Shown: piece by piece, positions 1 to 8,702 of the stretch | Layout: the number at the start of each line of letters is the position of its first letter | Position numbering within the stretch: the stretch's first letter is position 1 | The notes under the pieces: model-generated | Database searches by the model: none | What the model was told of the DNA's origin: nothing | What the model saw: the letters and a program-made list of their open reading frames with translations, nothing else | Program-made: the position numbers and the translations under genes | Assembly (NCBI RefSeq): GCF_900177425.1 | Contig: NZ_LT840184.1 | Location: 5,417,189-5,481,188 of the forward strand | From: Paenibacillus uliginis N3/975 | GTDB lineage: Bacteria > Bacillota > Bacilli > Paenibacillales > Paenibacillaceae | Length of the DNA stretch: 64,000 nucleotides | Direction: 5' to 3'

Positions 1-75
1 TTTCCTTACTTCCTGCTCCGCATTAATGGAAGATTTCACACCTAATTCGGCAATGATTTGTTCTTGTAAGCTCAT
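1..75 (-). CDS. nadE: NH3-dependent NAD+ synthetase, N-terminal 25 residues only (runs off the window)
   Basis: Reading the minus strand from ATG at 75 gives MSLQEQIIAELGVKSSINAE and then QEVRK before the window edge. This resembles the start of Bacillus NadE (MSMQEKIMRELHVKPSIDPK), the enzyme that amidates nicotinic acid adenine dinucleotide to NAD in the cytoplasm. An AAAGGAG ribosome site lies at 84-90. The ATP-binding SGGxDS loop lies outside the window, so the call rests on the N terminus alone. It lies downstream of brxB, separated from it by a terminator. Confidence 0.72.
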   Translation of the reverse strand, partial: MSLQEQIIAELGVKSSINAEQEVRK

Positions 76-117
76 GTCCAGAACTCCTTTCATAATGAAC
101 AACAGCGGATGAACCAG

Positions 118-161
118 AAAAGCCCCGAGGCTTCGGATATTGCCGAATGCTCCGGGGCCTA
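118..161 (-). terminator. Intrinsic terminator of brxB
   Basis: An interrupted hairpin (GCCCCG with CGGGGC outside, TTCGG with CCGAA inside) is followed on the minus strand by TTTTCT. It lies just after the brxB stop and before nadE. Confidence 0.75.
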
Positions 162-175
162 ATGATCACTGACGA

Positions 176-610
176 TTAACGGCAGTAACGATCAAACGCA
201 TCCGTGAGATCCGCTGCAATTTCTTCAGCAGAACGATTCTCTACCTGATGACGCTCGATAAAATGTACCAGTTCTCCATCCTTCAATAAAGCAATTGAAG
301 GTGAAGAAGGCGGATATGGAGCGAAATACTCACGTGCTTTCGCTGTTGCTTCCTTATCTTGGCCGGCAAAAACCGTACACAGATGATCCGGCTTCACTTC
401 GTGCTGGAGTGCGTGGGCTACACCCGGACGCGCTTGACCTGCAGCACATCCGCAGACCGAGTTAACAACAACAAGGGTCGTACCCTTCGCCGTTGGCAAT
501 ACTTCCTCTACCTCTTCCGGTGTTTTCAATTCCCGGATACCCAGTTCCGTCAGTTCATCCCGCATCGGTTGAACCATATCACGCATATACCGGTCAAAAG
601 ACATACCCAT
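176..610 (-). CDS. brxB: Bacilliredoxin, BrxA/BrxB (YphP/YqiW) family
   Basis: The 144-residue protein carries the family hallmark VNSVCGCAAGQARPG, a Cys-Gly-Cys active site, followed by FAGQDKEATAKAREYF and PPSSPSIALLKDG. Length and sequence match B. subtilis YqiW/BrxB closely. Bacilliredoxins remove bacillithiol from S-bacillithiolated cytoplasmic proteins after oxidative stress. The start is ATG at 610 with AAGGAG at 621-626 (10-nt spacing); a second ATG two codons in would sit 16 nt away and is less likely. It is transcribed alone, ending at the 118-161 hairpin. Confidence 0.93.
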   Translation of the reverse strand: MGMSFDRYMRDMVQPMRDELTELGIRELKTPEEVEEVLPTAKGTTLVVVNSVCGCAAGQARPGVAHALQHEVKPDHLCTVFAGQDKEATAKAREYFAPYPPSSPSIALLKDGELVHFIERHQVENRSAEEIAADLTDAFDRYCR

Positions 611-712
611 GCTACTTTCACTCCTTATATAAACAAGTTGTCAAATATAATAACAGCTTTCCGCTATTCTATATTATACAATCCCGATGGATGAAAGCAA
701 GATAAGCAGAAA

Positions 713-747
713 ATAGGGCGGTACCTCGTGAAAGGATTCCGCCCTAT
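713..747 (-). terminator. Intrinsic terminator of the 37-residue gene
   Basis: A 9-bp stem (ATAGGGCGG with CCGCCCTAT) is followed on the minus strand by TTTTCTG. It lies 26 bp beyond the stop of the small gene, which supports that gene being transcribed. Confidence 0.75.
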
Positions 748-772
748 CCTACTTATTTGATCGCTTAGCGTC

Positions 773-886
773 TTAAGTTGAAGGATGATTAATGCCATCC
801 AGCTTCTTGTCTGTAATCGTTTCACCCTTGCGGTGCTTATTCTCTTGCTTCTGTTGTTCCTGCTGTTTGGAATCATTCTTGTTCAT
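773..886 (-). CDS. Small hydrophilic protein of 37 residues
   Basis: ATG at 886 opens a 37-codon frame: MNKNDSKQQEQQKQENKHRK, then GETITDKKLDGINHPST and a TAA stop. A near-perfect AAGGAGGTC ribosome site lies at 892-900, 5 nt from the ATG, and a terminator follows at 713-747, so the unit has both translation and transcription signals. The product is Gln/Lys/Asn-rich, with no hydrophobic segment and no cysteine. I do not recognise its function; small spore-associated or stress proteins of Bacillales often look like this, but that is only an analogy. The longer overlapping frame 664-876 lacks a ribosome site. Confidence 0.7.
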   Translation of the reverse strand: MNKNDSKQQEQQKQENKHRKGETITDKKLDGINHPST

Positions 887-919
887 GCCATGACCTCCTT
901 TACCGATATTCTCGCCTTA

Positions 920-2608
920 TTATGGCTTTAGTAAAGGTTCTTTATCCGTTTCGACTATCGGAAAGGAGACCGTAAATATAGTACCTACTCCCTCCTCTGA
1001 TTGCACGGAGATGGTACTATGATGACGCTGCACAATGCTCATGCAAAGAGCGAGACCCAGACCCGTTCCCTTGCTTTTCGTCGTAAAGAAAGGCTCAAAT
1101 AAACGATCCAGCTTATCCTTGGGAATGCCGGGCCCCGTATCTTTCACACGCATCTCCACTGTCTCCCCTGCCAAGCGTGTCTCGATGGTCAGCACTCCTT
1201 TATCATCCATAGCTTCCATGCCATTACGGCATAGATTCAAGATCAGCTGTTTCATCTCTTTAGAGTTAAGATGAAGGCTCGGAATATAGCTGCCCAGCCT
1301 CAGATCAATGCTCTGTCCCCGAAGGTTGGCATCCGCCCACAACAGAGGACTCAGTTCATGGATGATATCATGGAGATGACATTCTTCCTTTTCAGCAATC
1401 CGATTCTGAGCCAAAGATAAGAAATCACTAATAATTCCATTGGCACGGTCCAGCTCCTCCATCACGATCCGGTAATAATGATCTAACGTATCCGGACTCT
1501 TCTCTTTCATCAATTGAAGAAAGCCTCTTACCACGGCCATAGGATTTCGAATTTCGTGTGTAATGCTGGCAGCCATTTGTCCGACCAAGCTAAGCCGTTC
1601 AATATTTATGAACTCACTCTTAAGCCTCTCCAGTTCAGTAATATCATGTATGATCGCTACTGCACCTTCGATTTGCTGTGTTCCTTCATTAAAAAGCGGA
1701 AAGACTCCTGTTGAGTATATATTCATACCATTGCGTACAACCTCTCCACTAGAACGAAATCCTTGAAGGGCTTGAACGATTCTGCGTTTCAAATAATCTT
1801 GCTGCGTGGTGCCTTCAAACATCCCATAAAAAGCCCGACCGATAATATTATCACCATTAACATGAGGATAAGTCTGCTTGTAATTAATAACCAGCTGCTC
1901 GTTCAGCATGGCGATATTCCCTTTCCTGTCCACAACAGCCATTCCCAAAGGCACCATGTCTATTAATTGCTGCAGCAAAGGGTCAAACTCTTCCGGGAGA
2001 TTTATGAATAGTCGGTTATACATTAATTCAATAAAATAAATAAGAAGTGCTCCATTAAAAATACTGAGAAAAACATATAAGAGAGTCATTAGGATTGTTT
2101 CTGAATTGTATGAGGTGTTACTGATCCCATCTTCTAAAATGGGGGAAGCTACGATGACAATCAGGGCAGGTATTAGTCCTGTCCATAAACATCCTATTTT
2201 CTCCATTACGTTACTTCGTTTAAATCGGGAAGAAAATAAGAACAAAAGAGGATACACAGGAAGGCCTGTATGCAGAACCATTCCAGAAATGGAAAATCCG
2301 TAAATAAGTTCGTGACAACCAATATTAAGAAGTGATAATAGTAAGCCGGCCGTTCTGCTGCCATATAGAATACCTACAAACAGCGGCAGAATACTCAGGT
2401 TGATCGGAATCATACCTTTATAAGTTGCGGACAGACCGAAACAAAGCAAAATACTGATAGCACAGGTTATCACAACAAGATTTCGGTATTGCAGTCTATC
2501 ATCCTTACCATGCGGCTTGAGATGTTTACTAAATAGCAGTGGAATCTGAAAGGTAAACAAGCCGGACAGCATGATCTGCAGCAAAATGTCCTTCAATGCA
2601 ATCAACAC
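920..2608 (-). CDS. Membrane sensor histidine kinase with PAS domain (KinB/sporulation-kinase type)
   Basis: The first ~200 residues hold about six hydrophobic spans resembling 5TMR-LYT-type sensor modules (GILYGSRTAGLLLSLL). A PAS domain follows at ~212-325, then HisKA with H351 in AASITHEIRNPMAVVRGF, and a HATPase with N-box (LNLCRNGMEAM), DTGPGIP and GTGLGLA. All catalytic motifs look intact. No response regulator lies beside it, as is usual for phosphorelay kinases feeding Spo0F. The start is GTG at 2608: an in-frame TGA lies two codons upstream, and GGGGTG about 10 nt upstream is the likely ribosome site. Phosphorelay membership is inferred. Confidence 0.85.
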   Translation of the reverse strand: MLIALKDILLQIMLSGLFTFQIPLLFSKHLKPHGKDDRLQYRNLVVITCAISILLCFGLSATYKGMIPINLSILPLFVGILYGSRTAGLLLSLLNIGCHELIYGFSISGMVLHTGLPVYPLLFLFSSRFKRSNVMEKIGCLWTGLIPALIVIVASPILEDGISNTSYNSETILMTLLYVFLSIFNGALLIYFIELMYNRLFINLPEEFDPLLQQLIDMVPLGMAVVDRKGNIAMLNEQLVINYKQTYPHVNGDNIIGRAFYGMFEGTTQQDYLKRRIVQALQGFRSSGEVVRNGMNIYSTGVFPLFNEGTQQIEGAVAIIHDITELERLKSEFINIERLSLVGQMAASITHEIRNPMAVVRGFLQLMKEKSPDTLDHYYRIVMEELDRANGIISDFLSLAQNRIAEKEECHLHDIIHELSPLLWADANLRGQSIDLRLGSYIPSLHLNSKEMKQLILNLCRNGMEAMDDKGVLTIETRLAGETVEMRVKDTGPGIPKDKLDRLFEPFFTTKSKGTGLGLALCMSIVQRHHSTISVQSEEGVGTIFTVSFPIVETDKEPLLKP

Positions 2609-2741
2609 AACGCATCATCACCCCAATTGATCAGTGCCTCTGATATTGTTGATTAAATCACAGGCGACATCAGATTACAATACTTGTAAATTTATGTGGA
2701 AATAAAAGGATATTAATGACTTCAGCCCTAAACTTATGGGT

Positions 2742-2770
2742 TTGGGATATGCGTGAAAAATGTTTATAAT
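2742..2770 (+). promoter_or_regulatory. Sigma-A promoter of the flavoprotein gene at 3004
   Basis: TTGGGA at 2742-2747, a 17-bp spacer, then a perfect TATAAT at 2765-2770. The predicted start is near 2777, directly before the miniature element that now separates promoter and gene. Confidence 0.65.
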
Positions 2771-2788
2771 AGACGTTATGTATTAGTG

Positions 2789-2966
2789 CGAGCTTCAAAA
2801 AGTCAGATTTTCAGCACCGAGAAGGTTGGATGAAGCTAGGGACTGAGGAGCGGAGCGTAGGGAGAACCTACGTGAGCACCGGAAGGCCCGGCTGAATTCA
2901 AGATTCGACGTCGATTTCGCTTCCTGATTCACTTCGTGATCAAAAGATGATTTTTTGAACAACCTC
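2789..2966 (+). mobile_element. MITE-like element, copy 1 (178 bp, 8-bp target duplication)
   Basis: The element begins CGAGCTTCAAAAAGTC and ends TTTTTGAACAACCTC, so the tips are imperfect inverted repeats. It is flanked by the exact 8-bp repeat TATTAGTG (2781-2788 and 2967-2974). A second copy lies inverted at 62704-62880 with its own 8-bp repeat; 49 bp (2811-2859) are identical between the copies, as are two further blocks of about 20-27 bp. It has no open frame of note. Non-autonomous mobility is inferred from the target duplications; the parent transposase is not in the window. Confidence 0.85.
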
Positions 2967-3003
2967 TATTAGTGAATCACCCCCAAAGGAGCTATGAAAA
3001 AAT

Positions 3004-4281
3004 ATGTCACATTACGATGTTATTGTTGTAGGGGGAGGCCCCTCTGGACTTATGGCTTGTGTAGCCGCTGCCGAACGGGGTGCATCCGTCCTGCTGATTG
3101 ATAAAGGAGACAAGCTCGGACGCAAGTTAGGCATTTCTGGGGGCGGACGCTGCAATGTCACCAATGCTAAGGAAACCGATGAGCTGATTGCCCATATCCC
3201 GGGAAACGGCCGATTTTTATATAGTGCGTTTCAGCACTGGAACAACCGTGATATTATGTCCTTTTTTGAAGGACTTGGGATTCCATTGAAGGAAGAAGAC
3301 AACGGCCGAATGTTCCCCGTCTCGGACAAGGCATCAAGCGTGGTCAACGCTCTGGTCGGCAAGGTAAAGGAGCTCGGCACTGAAATCAAGACAAACAGCC
3401 CTGTCGAGCGGGTCTTATATGGGGACGGGCAGACTGCCGGAGTAGAACTAAAATCGGGGAAAATTTATAAATCACCCTGCATTATCATTGCTACAGGAGG
3501 ACAATCCGTCCCCCAGACTGGCTCCACAGGCGACGGTTATCCCTGGGCCACTACAGCGGGACATACGATAACAGAGCTGTATCCGACAGAAGTGCCGATT
3601 GTATCCACCGAGACATGGATCGCTTCAAAAGAGCTTCAAGGACTGTCACTGCGGGATGTGGAGCTGTCCGTCTGGAACCCTAAAGGCAAACGAGTCATTG
3701 CTCACAGGGGAGATATGCTGTTTACACACTTCGGTGTTTCAGGACCCATCGCACTGCGGTGCAGCCAGTTTATCCGGCAAGTTCAGCGTAAATTTGATAC
3801 CGTCAATGTCGATCTGGCCATCGACCTTTTTCCGGACCTTGCTCTCAGTGAAGTAGAGTCGGCTTTTAAAGAACGACTGGAACAAGAACCTAAAAAAGCT
3901 GTTAAAAATGCCATAAAAGGATGGATCCCGGAACGTATGATTCCTCTTCTGCTCTCCAAAGCCGCAATTGACGGAAATACGGTCTGCAGCGGCTTGTCCA
4001 AAACGTCTGTCTCTGCGTTCGCTGCCGTCCTGAAGAAATTTCTCTTCCGTGCCTGCGGCACCCGTTCGTTGAAAGAAGCGTTCGTAACCGGAGGTGGTGT
4101 GAGCCTTAAAGAGATTCAGCCTAAAACGATGGAATCAAAACTTATGCCAGGCCTCTTCTTTTGTGGTGAAGTGATGGATATACATGGTTACACAGGCGGA
4201 TACAATATTACTGCCGCTTTCTCGACCGGTTACACGGCAGGCAAACATGCCGCAGAGACGGCAGCCATGCTTCGCAACTGA
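3004..4281 (+). CDS. HI0933-family (YtfP/YhiN-like) FAD-dependent oxidoreductase
   Basis: A 425-residue flavoprotein. The N terminus has the dinucleotide-binding loop VVGGGPSGLMA and the family motif GRKLGISGGGRCNVTN. A second signature near the C terminus, ACGTRSLKEAFVTGGGVSL followed by GEVMDIHGYTGGYN, is typical of this family (pfam03486 by recollection). The physiological substrate of the family is not established. The start is ATG at 3004 with AAAGGAG about 11 nt upstream. Transcription should begin before the miniature element at 2789, giving a long untranslated leader of more than 200 nt. Confidence 0.88.
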   Translation: MSHYDVIVVGGGPSGLMACVAAAERGASVLLIDKGDKLGRKLGISGGGRCNVTNAKETDELIAHIPGNGRFLYSAFQHWNNRDIMSFFEGLGIPLKEEDNGRMFPVSDKASSVVNALVGKVKELGTEIKTNSPVERVLYGDGQTAGVELKSGKIYKSPCIIIATGGQSVPQTGSTGDGYPWATTAGHTITELYPTEVPIVSTETWIASKELQGLSLRDVELSVWNPKGKRVIAHRGDMLFTHFGVSGPIALRCSQFIRQVQRKFDTVNVDLAIDLFPDLALSEVESAFKERLEQEPKKAVKNAIKGWIPERMIPLLLSKAAIDGNTVCSGLSKTSVSAFAAVLKKFLFRACGTRSLKEAFVTGGGVSLKEIQPKTMESKLMPGLFFCGEVMDIHGYTGGYNITAAFSTGYTAGKHAAETAAMLRN

Positions 4282-4298
4282 CTCTTATCTCTAAAACA

Positions 4299-4341
4299 AA
4301 GACGCGCCTTACGTCCGCACAAGCGGAAGTAGGCGCGTCTT
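4299..4341. terminator. Bidirectional terminator between the flavoprotein gene and ecsB
   Basis: The stem AAGACGCGCC with GGCGCGTCTT, plus inner TCCGC/GCGGA pairs, serves convergent genes. On the minus strand it is followed by TTGTTTTAG; the plus side has a weaker T tract. Confidence 0.8.
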
Positions 4342-4379
4342 GTTCATTTAACCGGAATCAATCCGTACAATTTACTTGT

Positions 4380-5657
4380 TTAATATTTCCGCTTCAGTGA
4401 TGGCAGAGAAAATAGTATAGGAACAGAAAAAGAAGATATCAGAGTCAGTGGAACCGCCGACAGTAGACCAATCCAGCTCGGCCATATCGAGAAACTGAAA
4501 GCTAGCGAGATGATCAATGCCGGAATGAGCATTAATGTACGGACTGCCAGAGTACCAGCAGACATCTGCTGTGTGCCGCTGAATGGAAGAACCAATGAGA
4601 ACTCTGCTTCCGCAAAAGCGGTCCATTTGATACGCAGCAGATAAGATACAAGAAGCATCAGAGCTCCGTACATAATCAGTTTGATAACAATAGGCGGAAA
4701 AAGAACAGCCGGTATGGCAACAACAGAGAATTGGACATAGAGCAGCAGATTTTCCGGATTCCTGAGAAAGGCTTTGACACCTGCACCAGCAAACCGCTTT
4801 TCCGGAGCACTGGACCGGTAAATCCGGCGGGATCTACGGAATAGCCATGCCTTACTGCGTATCCGGGGAGGCTTGCCCACCGCTTGGACGAGCACTATGT
4901 CCGTAAGCCACAACCGGATGCGGGCGTCTTCCCTCGTATCAGCAGTAAAGCTTCCCTGCATGGAAAGACGAAGCCGCATAAGGAGCACAGCCACTGCCAT
5001 CAAGAGCAGTCCTGTTACAGCAGCGGATGCCGGCATACCCGGCAGAAGCGTAAATATAGTCAGGTAGAAGGCATAGGATAACCATCTCATGAAATTGGAG
5101 AATAACCATTTTTTGAAGCCTAGAAAACGTACCCGGATTCGCTGAACCATTAAATTGGTACACCAAGCGGTTCCGGCGGCTAACAGTCCCCATGCAATCA
5201 AAGTCCAGGAATCGAGCTGAAATCCCCGGTACAAAAATGGCAGCGCAATAAGCAGGAACAGCAAACCTTTTAAGGTGGTTACCGTTATGCTGTAAACCAT
5301 TCCCCTTAGCATAAGCCCTTTCATCCAGCGGGGCTGCTGTCTTAGAAACAGCATGTCACCTTCCTCAACAAACAGCAGAACATTGCCCGAGAACATAAAC
5401 AGTAGAGCAGCCGCAGCAGCCTGCTGAGGAATCCATTCCACCCACGCCGGAAGTGGTGAGGTCCAAAGCTCCATATAAAGTCCACCGCCGAGGAGCAGAC
5501 CTGGAATCAATATGTACAGCATGACAGTCCAATCTGCCACCGATTTCATAACCGAAATCTGATGTTTCCAGTGGCTAAGCACTCTTCGTCTAAAAAGCTG
5601 CCCCGGATGGAGAATACGTGGCTTCCGTTGAATTTCCACTTTCTCTTTCATTTCCAT
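4380..5657 (-). CDS. ecsB: ABC transporter permease EcsB
   Basis: A 425-residue polytopic membrane protein with an N-terminal RRRVLSHWKHQI segment, paired hydrophobic hairpins and a cytoplasmic loop with LLFVEEGDMLFLRQQP, the pattern of EcsB (about 400 residues in B. subtilis). It follows the ATPase gene ecsA by 10 nt, so the two form an operon. Ecs transporters affect protein secretion, RasP-dependent regulated intramembrane proteolysis and competence in B. subtilis; the transported substrate is unknown. The start is ATG at 5657 with GGGGAGGAG immediately upstream. Confidence 0.85.
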   Translation of the reverse strand: MEMKEKVEIQRKPRILHPGQLFRRRVLSHWKHQISVMKSVADWTVMLYILIPGLLLGGGLYMELWTSPLPAWVEWIPQQAAAAALLFMFSGNVLLFVEEGDMLFLRQQPRWMKGLMLRGMVYSITVTTLKGLLFLLIALPFLYRGFQLDSWTLIAWGLLAAGTAWCTNLMVQRIRVRFLGFKKWLFSNFMRWLSYAFYLTIFTLLPGMPASAAVTGLLLMAVAVLLMRLRLSMQGSFTADTREDARIRLWLTDIVLVQAVGKPPRIRSKAWLFRRSRRIYRSSAPEKRFAGAGVKAFLRNPENLLLYVQFSVVAIPAVLFPPIVIKLIMYGALMLLVSYLLRIKWTAFAEAEFSLVLPFSGTQQMSAGTLAVRTLMLIPALIISLAFSFSIWPSWIGLLSAVPLTLISSFSVPILFSLPSLKRKY

Positions 5658-5667
5658 GCTCCTCCCC

Positions 5668-6393
5668 TCATGTCAGGGCATCGAAGCAGTCGAACAACGA
5701 TCCCTCCGGCAATCCGGCGGAACTACGTATATCATCCAAGCTTCCCTGAGAAGTGACTCGGCCTCCTGAGATAAGAACAAAGGAATCACAAATTTTCTCT
5801 GCAGTATCCAATACATGGGTCGACATCAGAATACCTGCTCCCCGCTGTCTCTCTTGGTTTAGTAGCTCCAGAAAGTCTTTGGTCGCCCGGGGATCAAGGC
5901 CGATAAAAGGCTCATCTACAATATAAATATCCGGCTGAGCCATAAACCCGATCATCAGCATCATTTTTTGCTTCATCCCTTTGGAAAATCCACCAGGCAG
6001 CCCGTCACGGACATGATCCATACCGAACTGCTGTAACAGACGATTTGCCTGTTCCTCGAAACGCTCCTCCTCCAGCCCAAAGGCTGCCGCAGCAAGGTCA
6101 AGATGCTCCCAGAGCGTCAGATCTTCATAAAAAACCGGTTGTTCAGGCACATATGCGTATCTTGGAGGATCACCCGCAATCTTCACTGCAGCCTTAGCAT
6201 CTTTGAGCAAGCCCATGACCGTCTTAATGGTTGTACTTTTTCCTGCTCCATTCGGTCCGATCAAGCCAAGCAGCTCTCCTGCAGACACTTGAAAATGCAC
6301 ATCATGAATCCGCGGACGGCCCGGTTCATAACCAGCTTCCTCAATATCTATCTCCAGCACCGGCGGCCGGTGCTGTTTGTCGAATTCCATCAT
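5668..6393 (-). CDS. ecsA: ABC transporter ATP-binding protein EcsA
   Basis: The 241-residue ATPase has Walker A GPNGAGKSTTIKT, signature FSKGMKQKMM, Walker B IYIVDEP with D-loop GLDPRA, and H-loop MSTHVLD, all intact. YAYVPEQPVFYEDLTLWEHL around the Q-loop matches EcsA. It energises EcsB encoded 10 nt downstream. The start MMEFDKQH has AGGAGAG upstream. No partner gene other than ecsB is in the operon. Confidence 0.88.
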   Translation of the reverse strand: MMEFDKQHRPPVLEIDIEEAGYEPGRPRIHDVHFQVSAGELLGLIGPNGAGKSTTIKTVMGLLKDAKAAVKIAGDPPRYAYVPEQPVFYEDLTLWEHLDLAAAAFGLEEERFEEQANRLLQQFGMDHVRDGLPGGFSKGMKQKMMLMIGFMAQPDIYIVDEPFIGLDPRATKDFLELLNQERQRGAGILMSTHVLDTAEKICDSFVLISGGRVTSQGSLDDIRSSAGLPEGSLFDCFDALT

Positions 6394-6491
6394 CTACTTC
6401 TCTCCTGCTCATATCTTGTTAATTTATGGTTTCATAAACAAAGTATTTTCTAGTTATTACGCAGGAGAAGAATCACGGTTACAACAAAAGT

Positions 6492-7820
6492 TTAAAGGGA
6501 TGACTCTGTAACCGCCTGAAGCGGGCTTCTTTCACTCGTGGTAGAATGGTCTCTCTGTTCGATCCGTCCTTTTAATATCAGCAGTGTCATGCCCAAGAGC
6601 GCGGTCCCCAAACCTGAAATGATGAACGTTGTGACCGGACCCCACATTGTAACCAGCATGCCTCCAAGCATCGGTCCCACAATGACAGCTGCACTTGTAA
6701 GACTCCCCACTGTGCCGAACACACGGCTTGTCATGTGCTCAGGAGTCCGCTTCATCAGCAGCATTTGAAACGGGATAAATACAAATCCGCCCCCCGCTCC
6801 AGCCAGAAAGAACGCAGTAAAGAGAATCACGTACACCATCATTTCCGGCAAAGAAGATACGACGGCTACTGCCGCTAAAGCAAACACGATACCTGTTGCG
6901 GCCGCTCCGACACCCATTTTGTTCAGCGTACTCCATGATATTTTACGGACGATGAGTGCCGCGAGCAGTGTACCAAATCCGCTAGCTGAAATGCAGTACC
7001 CCAGAAGATCATCGGAAACACCAGGAATGATTCGGAACAGTGTAACTGTCTGGGTGTCTGCCATCTGAAGCACCAGCATAACGGAACATAGAGTAACAAG
7101 ACCACTCAGAAGAAGCGGCATACTGTAAATGACGGATAGACCAGTGCTGAGTTCTTGCAGGAACGTCTTCTTCTCATGGGATGTGGTTTCAGATCCTGAA
7201 GTATTGGTTGACAGATCTGAAGATTCGACCTTCTTCTTCCCTTGAACTCCGATCAAAAACAGTGCCGATACCACAAAGGTGATGGAAGTCACCACAAAGC
7301 ACATCCGAATCCCAAAAACCGCCATCACCAGTCCGCCCAGTGCCGGTCCAATAATCTTCATCATCTGCTCCATTGAAGAACTGATCGTCACGGCTTGCTC
7401 CAAGTGCTGAGGTGGTACGACTTCTTTCACTTTACCGCTCTTCGCCGGCGAGAATAGTACATCCATCATGCCTTTAAGAACGAGAAGAACGTAAATCTGC
7501 CACAGATCTCCGGAGAACATAATGCCTACCAGAATTAGCGCTCGGGTCAAATCAGAGACAATCATCAGCATTTTGCGGTCAAACCGGTCACCGATGACTC
7601 CCGCCACCGGACCGCCGATGAGTACAGGAATCGCCATACTTAATGTTATCGCCGTAATCTCCCACGGGGTCGCATTCCACTTGAATCCTACCATGGTAAG
7701 AAGAGCTATAATATATAACCATTCTCCCAGATTGGATATGAGCTGTGCTGCCATCAGCATCATATAATTTCGATTGCGGGTAAGCCCACCTTTAACAGTC
7801 CCTTGTAGATTTGGATTCAT
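6492..7820 (-). CDS. MFS transporter, 12-span exporter type (MFS_3/EntS-like)
   Basis: The 442-residue protein begins MNPNLQGTVKGGLTRNRNYM and has about 12 membrane spans. Motif A is visible as GVIGDRFDRKMLMIVSDLTRA after span 2, and a charged cytoplasmic loop separates the two six-span halves. The start is ATG at 7820 with GGGGAGAG 7 nt upstream; the frame runs 61 codons further upstream, but that part overlaps the divergent MarR promoter region and lacks a ribosome site. It is divergent from the MarR gene at 8062, so drug or metabolite efflux under MarR control is a reasonable inference. Confidence 0.82.
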   Translation of the reverse strand: MNPNLQGTVKGGLTRNRNYMMLMAAQLISNLGEWLYIIALLTMVGFKWNATPWEITAITLSMAIPVLIGGPVAGVIGDRFDRKMLMIVSDLTRALILVGIMFSGDLWQIYVLLVLKGMMDVLFSPAKSGKVKEVVPPQHLEQAVTISSSMEQMMKIIGPALGGLVMAVFGIRMCFVVTSITFVVSALFLIGVQGKKKVESSDLSTNTSGSETTSHEKKTFLQELSTGLSVIYSMPLLLSGLVTLCSVMLVLQMADTQTVTLFRIIPGVSDDLLGYCISASGFGTLLAALIVRKISWSTLNKMGVGAAATGIVFALAAVAVVSSLPEMMVYVILFTAFFLAGAGGGFVFIPFQMLLMKRTPEHMTSRVFGTVGSLTSAAVIVGPMLGGMLVTMWGPVTTFIISGLGTALLGMTLLILKGRIEQRDHSTTSERSPLQAVTESSL

Positions 7821-7974
7821 TATTCTTCTCTCCCCTGCCGTTTCTAACACCAATAATGTCATTATATGAATCGACATCTTACTTTGTATCGGTCTCGGGA
7901 AGGGGTTGTTACCGACCGGAGGAATGAAATGGAATGAGGCCTTTCTATTTTTAAATACTAAAATAGAGTCTAAT

Positions 7975-7988
7975 TGTGATAAATCACA
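7975..7988. promoter_or_regulatory. Candidate operator between the MFS and MarR genes
   Basis: The palindrome TGTGAT-AA-ATCACA sits in the divergent intergenic region. MarR proteins commonly bind such palindromes between themselves and a divergent pump. The half-site spacing (TGTGA-N4-TCACA) is too short for the Crp/Fnr consensus (N6). Confidence 0.35.
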
Positions 7989-8061
7989 TGTTTCTATTCC
8001 CAAGATTGGAGTAATCTATATTCAAGAAATCTATGGCATGACCAAAAAGGCGGGAAGAAGC

Positions 8062-8529
8062 ATGATTCTGTCACATGAACGCGATACACAGCTGTCATTG
8101 CACCTATATCGGGTTTTTGCCAAGTCATTTAAAAGTGTAAGTGAGCATGCCGTAGCCGGCAGCAAAATTGAAGGATTCAATCCTACAGCTTTTGCGGTTA
8201 TGGAAGTGCTGTATTACAAGGGGCCCCAACCCATTCAACAAATTGGTGCTAAACTGCTGCTGCAAAGCGGAAACGTCACTTATGTAATCGACAAACTGGA
8301 AAGCCGCGGGTACCTGCTTCGCAGACCTTGTCCCAAGGACCGCAGAGTAATTTATGCCGAGCTGACCCCTGAAGGGGAAGCGCTGATGAACGAACAATAT
8401 CCTCAGTATGCGGAGCGGATTCATTTTGCGCTCAGCGGTTTGTCCGAAGAAGAGAAGGATCAAATGATCCATCTTCTGAAAAGGCTTGGGAAACAAGCGG
8501 AAAAATTGTCACCATTACTACGTAAGTGA
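8062..8529 (+). CDS. MarR-family transcriptional regulator
   Basis: The 155-residue protein starts MILSHERDTQLSLHLYRVFA. The winged-helix region reads QIGAKLLLQSGNVTYVIDKL with wing SRGYLLRRPCPKDRRVIYAE, the DNA-binding core of MarR proteins (DRR motif), followed by a dimerisation helix LSEEEKDQMIHLLKRL. The ATG at 8062 is preferred: AAGGCGGG lies upstream and the length fits the family. Longer starts are possible in frame (ATG at 8038, and further upstream to 7906). It lies between two MFS pumps and is divergent from the first. Confidence 0.85.
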   Translation: MILSHERDTQLSLHLYRVFAKSFKSVSEHAVAGSKIEGFNPTAFAVMEVLYYKGPQPIQQIGAKLLLQSGNVTYVIDKLESRGYLLRRPCPKDRRVIYAELTPEGEALMNEQYPQYAERIHFALSGLSEEEKDQMIHLLKRLGKQAEKLSPLLRK

Positions 8530-8544
8530 AATAATACACAAACC

Positions 8545-8572
8545 AATCCGGCGGGGAATCCTCGCCGGATTT
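8545..8572 (+). terminator. Hairpin after the MarR gene
   Basis: A perfect 9-bp stem (AATCCGGCG with CGCCGGATT) lies 16 bp after the MarR stop. The T tract is short (TTTGG), so it may be a weak terminator. Confidence 0.5.
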
Positions 8573-8633
8573 GGCACTTCTTGTTCATAAAAAGGTTACT
8601 GCTTTAAGAAGCAATTCTTTATCATTACATACA

Positions 8634-8681
8634 AAAGGCCGATCCTCTAATCTCCAAGCAAGAATTAGAGGATCGGCCTTT
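8634..8681 (-). terminator. Strong terminator of the DHA2 pump gene
   Basis: A perfect 18-bp stem (AAAGGCCGATCCTCTAAT and its complement) is followed on the minus strand by TTTTGT. It could also stop plus-strand read-through from the MarR gene. Confidence 0.85.
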
Positions 8682-8702
8682 CTACATGAATAATGTTCTG
8701 AA

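Noticed and set aside
7975..7988. TGTGAT-AA-ATCACA as a Crp/Fnr site
   Set aside because: The spacer is two bases too short for TGTGA-N6-TCACA; kept only as a possible MarR operator.
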